A DNA stretch of 17,356 nucleotides, taken from Candidatus Zhuqueibacterota bacterium RBG_16_48_16. Lineage in GTDB: Bacteria > Zhuqueibacterota > Zhuqueibacteria > Residuimicrobiales > Sediminimicrobiaceae. The stretch spans positions 15,772 through 33,127 of the forward strand of contig METF01000262.1 in the NCBI GenBank assembly GCA_001771235.1, written 5' to 3'. Of the stretch, positions 7,380 to 14,680 are shown one piece after another. Under the pieces are notes generated by a model that was not told the origin of the DNA, did no database searches, and saw only the letters and a list, made by a program, of their open reading frames with translations. The position numbers and the translations under genes are program-made. Positions within the stretch are counted from its first letter, which is position 1. Each line of letters begins with the position of its first letter.

Positions 7380-7384
7380 GGAGG
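7380..7384 (+). promoter_or_regulatory. Ribosome-binding site that sets the start of the first secreted protein
   Basis: GGAGG lies five bases before ATG 7390. An upstream in-frame ATG at 7378 overlaps this site and would add four residues in front of the signal peptide, so 7390 is preferred. Confidence 0.8.
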
Positions 7385-7389
7385 ATGTG

Positions 7390-8871
7390 ATGAGATTTTT
7401 ATCGAAATGGTTTGTCCTCAGTACGGTGATCCTGCTCTTTGTCTTTGCGCAGCAGCGATCTTTTGCATTCGAGGGCGACACATTATACGTAAAGGGCAGT
7501 TTTGAGTGGCCGGGAGGCAAACTGGAAACACCCGAGCAACCGGTTCAAATCATGTTGAGAAATGTAACGCCAATCAAAGGCTTACAATTTACCCTGATCA
7601 ATGTGCCCAAGTGGCTGACGATTGCCGATACAACGACGGATGTCAAGCTTACTGACCGAAGCATTGCTACAAATCAGACTTTGTCCCAAAATTTCCGCAG
7701 GGTAACGAAAAAGAGCGTAACCGGTGATACCCTTACTTTCCTGATCATTCCCAAGAGCAATGCTACTGTCGATCTGATCAGCGAGGGAAATAGCGCGATT
7801 CTCAATTTATGGATGTCTGTCAAGGCCACGGCCACAGGTGGATCACAAACATCGATATCACTTATCAATGTTGCATTGGCTACCTATGCTGATAATCAAA
7901 ACAAGCCTGTGACACACGGACTTAAATCCGGCTATTTTTGGATTGGGAAAAAGGGAGATGTTGTTTTTAATAAAAAAATTGACCTCTTTGATGTCCTGCG
8001 GATGATCGATATTGCCCTGGGGCGGCCACCCGAGCCGACAGCCTATGAAAGATGGGCAGGAGATTTTAACAATTCCGGCAGCATCGACATACAGGATGTT
8101 TATGATACGGCAACAGCCGCAGTCCAACCTCAAGCCGCGGCAAGCGCGCATGATGATGGCGCCGGAAAAAGCTCGGGTAGCATCAGGTTTCGTGTGATGC
8201 CCATTCCTGTCAATACCACAGGTCGGGTTGAAATTCCGGTGACTGTCAGAGCGTCCGAGCCTGTTGCCGGCGTCCAAATGTCTTTCAAGCTGCCTTCGGA
8301 AAATTATACAATCCAGCCGCCGGTTTTGGATGACAAATTCGCCGGTCTGGAAATGTATTTTAAGACAAACGAAGATGAGCTGACACTTGTTCTTTTTGAT
8401 GCCGCCGGGGAAAACATACCAGCCGGTGAAAATACGATATTTTCTATCCCGATTGACATTCAATCGCCATTAAAGTCCAATGAATACCTGCAAATCTCTT
8501 CGGCCATGGCGGCTGCAAATGCAGGCTCCAGGCTTGAAGCCTATACCAGCCAGGAGCAGCAATCCGAATTGATCGTACCGGAATCGTTCGCTCTTCATCA
8601 AAACAGCCCGAATCCATTCAATATGTCAACGTTTATTACCTATGATATTCCCCGCACCGAGCGCGAAGAGGTGAATGTCACATTGCGGATTTATAACATG
8701 CAGGGTCAGCTCGTTCGTACGCTGGAAAACCAAAAACGAACGGCGGGAAGATACACCGTTCATTGGGACGGCCGGGATGACATCGGCCAGGTCGTTTCGT
8801 CGGGAGTATACTTTTACAAGCTCGACGCGAATGATGTGGTGCTGAGCAAGAAAATGGCTGTTATGAAATAG
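7390..8871 (+). CDS. Secreted cohesin-like/dockerin protein with FlgD-like (type IX-style) C-terminal tail
   Basis: Protein of 493 residues. An N-terminal signal peptide (basic MRFLSKW, hydrophobic core, probable cleavage after SFA) exports it. About 28-180 is a beta-rich cohesin-like domain. About 189-245 is a type I dockerin-like pair of calcium F-hands: the first (GDVVFNKKIDLFD) is degenerate, the second (GDFNNSGSIDIQD) is better. About 255-385 is a second cohesin-like beta domain. The C-terminus from 397 begins PESFALHQNSPNPFN and continues as a FlgD-like Ig domain ending VLSKKMAVMK, the tail used for secretion/surface anchoring in FCB bacteria. Dockerins normally sit at an end, so the internal position is unusual. 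No catalytic domain is visible, so a structural or scaffolding role is inferred. It is first in a plus-strand cluster, 40 bases before the next secreted gene, and probably co-transcribed with it. Confidence 0.83.
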   Translation: MRFLSKWFVLSTVILLFVFAQQRSFAFEGDTLYVKGSFEWPGGKLETPEQPVQIMLRNVTPIKGLQFTLINVPKWLTIADTTTDVKLTDRSIATNQTLSQNFRRVTKKSVTGDTLTFLIIPKSNATVDLISEGNSAILNLWMSVKATATGGSQTSISLINVALATYADNQNKPVTHGLKSGYFWIGKKGDVVFNKKIDLFDVLRMIDIALGRPPEPTAYERWAGDFNNSGSIDIQDVYDTATAAVQPQAAASAHDDGAGKSSGSIRFRVMPIPVNTTGRVEIPVTVRASEPVAGVQMSFKLPSENYTIQPPVLDDKFAGLEMYFKTNEDELTLVLFDAAGENIPAGENTIFSIPIDIQSPLKSNEYLQISSAMAAANAGSRLEAYTSQEQQSELIVPESFALHQNSPNPFNMSTFITYDIPRTEREEVNVTLRIYNMQGQLVRTLENQKRTAGRYTVHWDGRDDIGQVVSSGVYFYKLDANDVVLSKKMAVMK

Positions 8872-8911
8872 CTCACTGTTGAAGAATTAACTATTCATGA
8901 GGATATAAACG

Positions 8912-10717
8912 ATGACTGTAAAAAAACATTTTTGGTTAATAGGTGCCCTTGTTGCCATAGCCGCGGTGCAGTTAAACGCGCAGGCGATTGTGGATAACTT
9001 TAACAGGGCTACCCTTGGCGCCAATTGGACCGCCGATCCGGAATACCAGATCGTGGCTTCCAAAGAACTCGATAATACCTCCACTACGGCCGGCTGGAGC
9101 TATTTGGCCGTCTATAATGCCGTGATCAATCCTTTTGAAGTCTCATTCAAATTTGGCGACGGCAGCGATGCCGCAGGTGCGAACGCCGCAGGTTTTGCTG
9201 TTTACCTGGACGCCGCCTCTGTCAACGCAAACGGCTATTTCGTCATGCGGCGCGATAACGAGCTTGTGCTTCACCCGATCGTTAACGGCGCGGTCGACAG
9301 GAATATCTTTATCAACCGTGTGGCCACGGCCAAACCAAATAATCAAAAGGGTGATATCCTGAAGGTTGTCGCTTCGACCAACGCCGGCGGCCATCATTTT
9401 GATGTTTACCTGAACGGCGTACTTGACGGGCGCGTTTCGGACGTGAGTAAACAATATGGCAACACCACGCAGAAATTTGCCGGCGTGGCGCTTTATGGCA
9501 ATCTGAACAACAATATCGATGATTTTACCATTAAAGCGCCCGGCATTACGGTGACTGCGCCCAATGGCGGGGAAGAGTGGAAGGTCGGCTCGTCGCAAAA
9601 CATCACCTGGACGTCAAATGATTTCACGGGCAACGTCAAGATCGAGTTTTCCAGTGATAACGGCGCCAGTTGGACGACTCTTGTCGCTTCTGAAACCAAT
9701 GACGGCAGCTACAGTTGGACTGTGCCAAACTCGCCTTCGGATCAATGCCTCATCAGAATTACCAATGCCAGCGGGACGACGCCGACGGATGTAAGCAACG
9801 CCGTCTTTAAGATTATCGAGGAAGCGGAAAGGGTGACACTGTTGAGCCCGAACGGAGGCGAAAGCTGGATCGTGGGCAGAGATCACGATATCCGTTGGGA
9901 CGCCACATTCAATATTCCCAAAGTGAAAATCGAGTATAGTGTCGGTAAGGATCTAAGTAACAACTATAATTGGCAACCCATAGCCGAAGTGACTGCTTCT
10001 CTCAAATCCTATGTATGGAACGTGGCTTCGGCGTTTACCGCGACGGCCTATATCCGCATTAGTGATTCAAGAGATTATTTTCCGGAGGATATCAGCGATA
10101 ATCCTTTCACGATAACATCGCTGGTCAAAATAAAGGTCCAGGATGCCAGTGGCGATCCGGATAACACTGAATTTACCGTCAACCTTTGGATGGAAAACCA
10201 GACCAGTGTTCGAGGACTGATGGTGCAATTGGAAGACACCCCGGATAATCTGACGCTGGCGCAAACGCCGGCTGCCAGTGGCCGTGCCATCGGATTCCAT
10301 GTGAGTGCCTATCAGAATAATAACATCGTGTCTATTCTTATGGTGTCGACATCCGGAGCGTTGATTACCCCTGGAACAGGTAATATTTTATCCATCAAAT
10401 TCGGCAAGAACGGAAATCCTGTTTCCGGAACGCAGCTCGCGCTTGATCTAAAAGAAGCGAATACGACGGTGAGTGATGCCAACAATATTTTGCTTACTCC
10501 CCAATTGATAGACGGCAAATTTCTCTTTATCACAATGGGCGATCTGGTCGGTAATGACGGTCTGGCAACAGAGGCTGATTACACCAGGATCATCGAGCTC
10601 ATTTTGGGTATCGGAGCAAATCCCACGCCGACAGATATAGAAAAGATCGCCGCGGATTTGGATAACGACGGCGATATCGATCTGTTTGACCTGTTGATCT
10701 TGTACGATGCCCTGTAG
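8912..10717 (+). CDS. Secreted multidomain protein: LamG-like, two Kre9/Knh1-like repeats, cohesin-like, C-terminal dockerin
   Basis: Protein of 601 residues with a signal peptide (cleavage probably after LNAQA, about residue 25). About 26-210 is a concanavalin/LamG-like jelly roll (DNFNRATLGANW at the start, IDDFTIKAPG at the end). Two repeats of the 'APNGGEEWKVGSSQNITW' type follow, at about 212-301 and 308-401, resembling the extracellular Kre9/Knh1-like beta module. About 403-540 is a cohesin-like domain. Residues 542-601 form a two-repeat dockerin: MGDLVGNDGLATEAD and ADLDNDGDIDLFD, the second a near-perfect calcium loop. There is no FlgD-like sorting tail, unlike both neighbours, so it may be retained outside the cell by cohesin-dockerin contact (inference). 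A possible Shine-Dalgarno, TGAGGA (8898-8903), is spaced 8 bases from the ATG. No catalytic residues were recognised; carbohydrate or surface binding is the likeliest role. Confidence 0.82.
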   Translation: MTVKKHFWLIGALVAIAAVQLNAQAIVDNFNRATLGANWTADPEYQIVASKELDNTSTTAGWSYLAVYNAVINPFEVSFKFGDGSDAAGANAAGFAVYLDAASVNANGYFVMRRDNELVLHPIVNGAVDRNIFINRVATAKPNNQKGDILKVVASTNAGGHHFDVYLNGVLDGRVSDVSKQYGNTTQKFAGVALYGNLNNNIDDFTIKAPGITVTAPNGGEEWKVGSSQNITWTSNDFTGNVKIEFSSDNGASWTTLVASETNDGSYSWTVPNSPSDQCLIRITNASGTTPTDVSNAVFKIIEEAERVTLLSPNGGESWIVGRDHDIRWDATFNIPKVKIEYSVGKDLSNNYNWQPIAEVTASLKSYVWNVASAFTATAYIRISDSRDYFPEDISDNPFTITSLVKIKVQDASGDPDNTEFTVNLWMENQTSVRGLMVQLEDTPDNLTLAQTPAASGRAIGFHVSAYQNNNIVSILMVSTSGALITPGTGNILSIKFGKNGNPVSGTQLALDLKEANTTVSDANNILLTPQLIDGKFLFITMGDLVGNDGLATEADYTRIIELILGIGANPTPTDIEKIAADLDNDGDIDLFDLLILYDAL

Positions 10718-10753
10718 AGAACGGGCAAAATCAGAAGCCGGATGAGGCTTTAT

Positions 10754-10813
10754 ATTGAGCGAGGTCGAGGAATGATAATAACCTGCATCTTATGCCCCTC
10801 GACTTCGTTCAGT
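10754..10813. repeat. Inverted repeat of the 'GAGCGAGGTCGAGG' type
   Basis: The left arm 10754-10770 and right arm 10797-10813 are complementary at 14 of 17 positions over a 26-base loop. Their core is TGAGCGAGGTCGAGG against CCTCGACTTCGTTCA. 'CTGAGCGAAGTCGAGGG'-like repeats are common between genes in many bacteria (from memory). It begins 36 bases after the dockerin gene's stop and could protect or terminate that transcript. Confidence 0.7.
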
Positions 10814-10888
10814 TTGAGAGAGTGACGGCTTATTCCATTTCCCTGACAACGCTGCAAAATTTTTGCACGTTGCCATACAAGAATTTCT

Positions 10889-10978
10889 GTGAAACGTGAA
10901 ACGTGAAAAGTCAAACGTGAAACGAGAAACATTGGCAAATGGCATTTCCTGTTTCACTTTTCACGTTGGGCGTTTCAT
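10889..10978. repeat. Inverted array of GTGAAAC-like heptamers, copy 2
   Basis: On the plus strand 10889-10930 is six consecutive heptamers: GTGAAAC, GTGAAAC, GTGAAAA, GTCAAAC, GTGAAAC, GAGAAAC. On the minus strand 10951-10978 reads as four: GTGAAAC/GTGAAAA-type units plus ATGAAAC and a diverged GCCCAAC. The outer 28 bases of each side pair. The same design, with four heptamers per arm, occurs at 4043-4124, about 6.8 kb away. Confidence 0.85.
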
Positions 10979-11013
10979 TTGCCCTTCAAAGCATTAGTGT
11001 CTAAGCAGAGCTT

Positions 11014-11050
11014 GTAACTCTGACAGGGTTCCAAACCCTGTCAGAGTTAC
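11014..11050. repeat. Perfect 17-bp palindrome with 3-base loop (CTGACAGGG type)
   Basis: GTAACTCTGACAGGGTT (11014-11030) is followed by CCA and then its exact reverse complement (11034-11050). A stem this long and perfect would form a very stable hairpin in RNA. It has no following T-run, so it is not a standard intrinsic terminator. Similar 'aaccctgtcagagtt' palindromes are scattered in other bacterial genomes (from memory), so it is probably a dispersed repeat. It lies 70 bases before the next gene. Confidence 0.8.
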
Positions 11051-11119
11051 ACTGCGTAAATCGTCATTCAACTTTTTGGTTCTGGCTCGTCCAGGCTGGG
11101 ATTTTCAAAGGCACATAAA

Positions 11120-11905
11120 ATGAAAGAGAGATCATTCATCTTTTTGGTCATATTTTTAGTATGCGCAACAGTTGTTTCCGCAGCGGATAACGTGGTCGTT
11201 ATCGGCACCGGAGTCGGCAAAGTGGGCACGAAAGAGAATGTGGTTTCCATCGCGCTCAAAAACCCGGAGAACGTCCGCGGAGTCCAGTTGCAGATAGCCG
11301 ACCAGCCCGACTGGCTGAAAGCCGATTCCGTGATGCTGACCTCGAGAACCGACGGATTCATGCTGGGTTATTACGATGCCGAAGAGTCGTTGAACATTAT
11401 CTTATTTTCCACCGATGACGATATTACCATCGGCAGTGGGGCGATTATTGATGTCATTTATTCGGTCTCGTCAGAAGCAAAGATCGGTGAGATTTTAAAG
11501 CTTGTCTCCCTAAATACGATTTTGATCGATGAGGATGGCAAGACGCTGAGCGTTCAGACAGTGAACGGCCAGTTCCACATTCAGGGAACAGCCGCCGGTG
11601 TCGAAGAAGCTGATACAAATGTTCCGAATCGGTTTGCGCTGGAACAGAATTTCCCCAATCCGTTCAATCCCGAAACGCGCATCCGCTTTTCTTTACCCAA
11701 AGACGAATTTATCACGATTGAAATATATAATTTCCTCGGGCAACAAATACGGACGCTGGTGGAAGAAAAAATGAAGGCCGGTGTTCACGAGACGGCGTGG
11801 GATGGCAGGGATGGCCTGGGCAGGCGAGTTTCGTCAGGGGTGTATACTTGCTGTCTGCATGCGGGCGAGTTTTCGGCTACAAGAACGATGATGCTGGTTA
11901 AATGA
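11120..11905 (+). CDS. Secreted single-cohesin-like protein with FlgD-like (type IX-style) C-terminal tail
   Basis: Protein of 261 residues. The N-terminus (MKERSF, hydrophobic run, VVSA) is a signal peptide cleaved near residue 21-22. About 24-155 is one cohesin-like beta domain (VVSIALKNPENVRGVQLQI, with an aspartate-rich strand later). Residues 168-261 are the FlgD-like sorting domain opening with VPNRFALEQNFPNPFNPET and ending ATRTMMLVK. The architecture is that of the 7390-8871 protein without the dockerin and second cohesin. In the late strand where relatives usually have Tyr-Phe-Tyr-x-Leu the sequence is VYTCCLHAG, an unusual cysteine pair. With one cohesin and an anchor tail it could display dockerin-bearing partners at the surface (inference). 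The start is the only ATG giving a signal peptide. Its stop is 15 bases from the convergent DUF4276 gene. Confidence 0.82.
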   Translation: MKERSFIFLVIFLVCATVVSAADNVVVIGTGVGKVGTKENVVSIALKNPENVRGVQLQIADQPDWLKADSVMLTSRTDGFMLGYYDAEESLNIILFSTDDDITIGSGAIIDVIYSVSSEAKIGEILKLVSLNTILIDEDGKTLSVQTVNGQFHIQGTAAGVEEADTNVPNRFALEQNFPNPFNPETRIRFSLPKDEFITIEIYNFLGQQIRTLVEEKMKAGVHETAWDGRDGLGRRVSSGVYTCCLHAGEFSATRTMMLVK

Positions 11906-11920
11906 TGTATCCGCAGGTTA

Positions 11921-12505
11921 TCATAATTCTCCAAGTCGTGTTATACATCTATCAAGGCTAGGTGCTCTTTCAATCGCCGTTTCTACATTCCAGTATCGCG
12001 CCACAAATTCCTCGATGGAAGCAATATAACCAGGCCCAACAACCGATGAAACATGAGAGGGCGGCACAATAGCATCACGCAAAGCTCGCCTTTGTGAACG
12101 GCGAGCAAGATTGACGAGCATTTGTTTTGGATCGTGTAGGGCTTCTGGATTTTTAGGAATTACAGCATCAGAAATACCAAGGAATCGCGCCAGCCCTTTC
12201 GCGTCCGCTAGCAGCCAACTTTCCAATTCACGTACAACTACCCGAAGCAGCATTTTGTCAGTGCGATCGGGTAGCCAACCGAATGGCACTTCAGGCGGAC
12301 ACTCAAAGCCTGTATCAACGAAATCGACAAGCATCAAAATGGGATTGCCATACTTGGCACGTACATTGAATCCGGCTGCCTTTTGGCGCATATATGCAAT
12401 TCCCCGCTTCCCATAAGCCGTTCCGAATTTGTGCCCACACGTTAAAATCAGTTTTCTGGCAACGGCTTCATCCGTCGGGCCCTCAACCAACGTATCAATG
12501 ATCAT
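11921..12505 (-). CDS. DUF4276 family protein (TOPRIM-like), partner of the upstream ATPase
   Basis: Soluble protein of 194 residues. The start MIIDTLVEGPTDEAVARKL carries the conserved glutamate (E8) after the first strand. A second strand ending LMLVDFVD gives D61 and D64. This E...DxxD order matches the metal-binding residues of TOPRIM-like nucleases and of DUF4276. The segment VRELESWLLAD (E93, W97, D101) is another DUF4276 signature. The ATG overlaps the ATPase gene's TGA by four bases (ATGA, 12502-12505), so the two proteins are made together. TOPRIM-ATPase pairings are known in OLD-family and PARIS-type anti-phage systems. DUF4276 paired with an AAA ATPase is seen in genomes but, to my knowledge, its function is little studied. 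Family call is strong; nuclease activity and a defence role are inference. Confidence 0.85.
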   Translation of the reverse strand: MIIDTLVEGPTDEAVARKLILTCGHKFGTAYGKRGIAYMRQKAAGFNVRAKYGNPILMLVDFVDTGFECPPEVPFGWLPDRTDKMLLRVVVRELESWLLADAKGLARFLGISDAVIPKNPEALHDPKQMLVNLARRSQRRALRDAIVPPSHVSSVVGPGYIASIEEFVARYWNVETAIERAPSLDRCITRLGEL

Positions 12506-13644
12506 GCTTCGAACTCAAATGTAAGTTGACCGATATTTTCTGGAGCAGCCTTGGGCATCAGCACATCGGCCGCAGTCAATCCCTCAGACATGGCCTTGCG
12601 ATCTGCTTCATCCGGTAGACAAATCCGTGTACCATTCGGGCTTGGTTCTAAGCGTAACACCTCCTCAGGCCCGATACTTTTGTCACTGAGCATTTCTTCA
12701 GAATGTGTCGAAATAACAAGTTGGCGCGGCTCTTTGCGACTGCGATTAATGCGGTAAAAGATGGTGGGCAGGCGACGTACGATTTCCGGATGCAGCGATA
12801 TTTCGGGTTCTTCCAGCAAAAGGAGACCGGAACCTTCGTAGACTGTCCACAACAGGCCAAGCAATCGTAAAGTACCGTCAGAAAACTGGCTTTCATTTTG
12901 TCTGGCATCATGTAGTCGCCAGTGGGAGTATCCGCCGATCAAATGCGGCGTGCCTGAATTGTCCATTCTTACCACCAGATCCGACAACTGTGGCACAGCA
13001 CTACGCAGCGCCGCAGTGATTTTTTTCAGGCGTGAATCACGCGTTTTTGGTGTCGTCCTCCACAAGCGTAGCAGGAAATCACGGCCAAAGGGATCATTCT
13101 GAACCGGTAATGGTGAGAAACCACGTGGATCGCGAACCACCTGGGGCAGCAGTTGTTGATAGGAAATGGATTTAAAAAAGTCTGCTACCTTGCGAAACTC
13201 CTTGTTTTCAGATACCTGTTCTAAAGCCGTTTGTGTCAGTCGAAATGGATCCTGTCGATCTTCTGAATTGGGACGTTGCAGAATCATTATTTCATCCGGT
13301 CCGTAAACAAGCTCTTTATTCACAACCGGCCGTCGGAGGTTATCCTGACTAAAGGACAGGCAATAACGCCATTGTTTTTGATCTGCCTCTGTCAGCGTTA
13401 CTTCCAAATCAATGTTGCTATAGCGCGTTGCTGCCAGGCAACGGAGTGCTGAAACCCCACTTCGAAAATCATTAACAGCTTTTTCTAATTGGTGATTGGC
13501 AATGTCTCGTAGAAAACGGAAAGCATCCAGTAGATTGGATTTGCCCGAAGCATTCGGGCCAATGAGGAAAACGCGATTTCCCAACGTCGCCTCAGCTTCC
13601 TTGAAGTTTTTCCAGTTTCTAAGCTCAATTCGACTTATGTACAT
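12502..13644 (-). CDS. AAA (ABC/SMC-like) ATPase of the OLD/RecF type, paired with DUF4276
   Basis: Protein of 380 residues from ATG 13644. The start MYISRIELRNWKNF is the classic first strand of RecF/OLD-like ATPases. Walker A is GPNASGKS (29-36). An ABC-type signature-like region, SDGTLRLLGL, precedes Walker B LLLLEEPEISLHPE, and the switch histidine lies in LVISTHSEEML. The protein lacks the C-terminal TOPRIM domain of full-length OLD proteins; a TOPRIM-like protein is instead encoded next, overlapping by four bases. A longer reading frame reaches 13701 and would overlap the protease gene by 20 bases. ATG 13644 is chosen because the family normally begins at 'xISxIxLxNxKNF' and AAAAGG lies upstream. 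The ATPase probably dimerises and controls its partner. Function in defence or DNA repair is inferred from architecture only. Confidence 0.88.
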   Translation of the reverse strand: MYISRIELRNWKNFKEAEATLGNRVFLIGPNASGKSNLLDAFRFLRDIANHQLEKAVNDFRSGVSALRCLAATRYSNIDLEVTLTEADQKQWRYCLSFSQDNLRRPVVNKELVYGPDEIMILQRPNSEDRQDPFRLTQTALEQVSENKEFRKVADFFKSISYQQLLPQVVRDPRGFSPLPVQNDPFGRDFLLRLWRTTPKTRDSRLKKITAALRSAVPQLSDLVVRMDNSGTPHLIGGYSHWRLHDARQNESQFSDGTLRLLGLLWTVYEGSGLLLLEEPEISLHPEIVRRLPTIFYRINRSRKEPRQLVISTHSEEMLSDKSIGPEEVLRLEPSPNGTRICLPDEADRKAMSEGLTAADVLMPKAAPENIGQLTFEFEA

Positions 13645-13681
13645 TGTGAAAGGCCTTTTCATTATTAAAAGATGAATGGTT

Positions 13682-14497
13682 TCATTGTGGTAACCTGGCA
13701 AGCAGCTCTTTGATGTTGTGAAATTCGTCCAGGTCTTTTCTTAAAGAGGCTTTTTGAGGTATCTGATCGATTTCCATTTTCGCTCTTCGCAGCCGGTCGC
13801 TCGCCGAGGGGTGGGTGGTATACAGCAATTCCACGCTCTCCGGGGAAACACTTTCCGCTTGACCAATTCTTTCCAGGATATCCGTCAATCCCGTGGGATC
13901 GTAATTGGCTTTCCAGGCATATTTTAATCCCCGTTTATCGGCCAGGTATTCTTTGTCTTCTCCATAATCGAGAATGGTACCTTCATAATAGAGGTCGGCG
14001 ATGATTTGTGCGGGGATTTCAGGATTTTCCCCCATGACGCTTTGGGCGGCGAAAGCGTAACTGTATTTCTCAGACAACTGGTCTATGCCGTCCCGCGCGG
14101 AAATGTGCGCCATTTCGTGGGCGATAATGAGGGCAACTTCGCTGGCTGTTTCCGAGATTTCGATCAAGCCGCGAAAAATAAAAATGGAGCCGCCCGGCAA
14201 TGAAAAATGGTTCAAGTCCGGACTGTTGACGATATAGACCTGGTAGGGCAGAGCACTCCAGTCCGATTGCACGCCGATCTCCCGGGCTATATTATTGATA
14301 AAGTCTGTGATTTCCTGGTTTCTGATAACATTGAACTGTTTGGAAGCTTCGCCGACAAGCGATTTTCCTAAAGTGATTTCCTCGTCTTCGGACACAAAAC
14401 TCAATTTACCGGTTTTATTGCTGCCGGCGCAATTCAACATCGCCAGTGTGATTATGGCAAAATATATTATATGTGTTCTTTTTATTGATTTTTTCAC
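13682..14497 (-). CDS. M48-family zinc metalloprotease, exported
   Basis: Protein of 271 residues. The N-terminus (MKKSIKRTH, then a hydrophobic stretch ending LAMLNCAGS) is an export signal. C23 could be a lipoprotein cysteine, although asparagine at -1 is unusual for a lipobox. The zinc site is complete: HEMAH (127-131), and downstream EYLADKRG, where E183 is the expected third ligand. HPSASDR (229-235) is the conserved C-terminal M48 motif. The length matches BepA/LoiP-like periplasmic M48 peptidases that act in envelope protein quality control. The start is GTG at 14497; a TATAAT at 14517-14522 on the minus strand may be its -10 element, but no good -35 is seen. The ATPase/DUF4276 pair follows 37 bases downstream on the same strand; a functional link is not evident. 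Confidence 0.9.
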   Translation of the reverse strand: MKKSIKRTHIIYFAIITLAMLNCAGSNKTGKLSFVSEDEEITLGKSLVGEASKQFNVIRNQEITDFINNIAREIGVQSDWSALPYQVYIVNSPDLNHFSLPGGSIFIFRGLIEISETASEVALIIAHEMAHISARDGIDQLSEKYSYAFAAQSVMGENPEIPAQIIADLYYEGTILDYGEDKEYLADKRGLKYAWKANYDPTGLTDILERIGQAESVSPESVELLYTTHPSASDRLRRAKMEIDQIPQKASLRKDLDEFHNIKELLARLPQ

Positions 14498-14680
14498 ACT
14501 ATCAATCGACCTGTGAATTATATGAACAAGCTTGTATAGCCCGAATTATTCGCCGCGGGGAAGGCAGAATTTTATTAAAATAATAAAGTGAAGAAACGCA
14601 ATCCCACGCCATACCTTTGACGCATTTGGATTTTTGTTGTTACAATGTATCTCTCTTTCGGTTTTCAACTAAGGCTCATA

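Larger units (their letters stand above)
6886..7389. other. Divergent intergenic region (about 0.5 kb, no gene seen)
   Basis: This gap separates the minus-strand oxidoreductase from the plus-strand secreted-protein cluster, so it should contain promoters for both. I find no supported ORF, tRNA or terminator. Supported contents are a nested palindrome at 7257-7295 and the Shine-Dalgarno of the next gene at 7380-7384. The rest is AT-rich and unassigned. Confidence 0.7.
10718..11119. other. Repeat-rich intergenic region between secreted-protein genes
   Basis: This 402-base gap interrupts an otherwise compact plus-strand cluster and contains three unrelated palindromic elements in a row (10754-10813, 10889-10978 and 11014-11050). 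No protein-coding gene is supported. A possible Shine-Dalgarno for the next gene, AAAGG at 11107-11111, lies at its end. The gap may separate transcription of the last secreted gene from the first two. Confidence 0.75.

Noticed and set aside
10889..10978. The heptamer arrays as a CRISPR array
   Set aside because: Units are only seven bases, directly adjacent with no unique spacers, and no cas genes are present.
11014..11050. The perfect 17-bp hairpin as an intrinsic terminator
   Set aside because: No run of T follows on either side, and it lies about 300 bases after the preceding stop; a dispersed palindrome is a better description.
13645..13701. Longer N-terminus for the OLD-like ATPase starting at 13701
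   Set aside because: It would overlap the protease gene, lacks a ribosome-binding site, and adds residues before the conserved first strand of the family.
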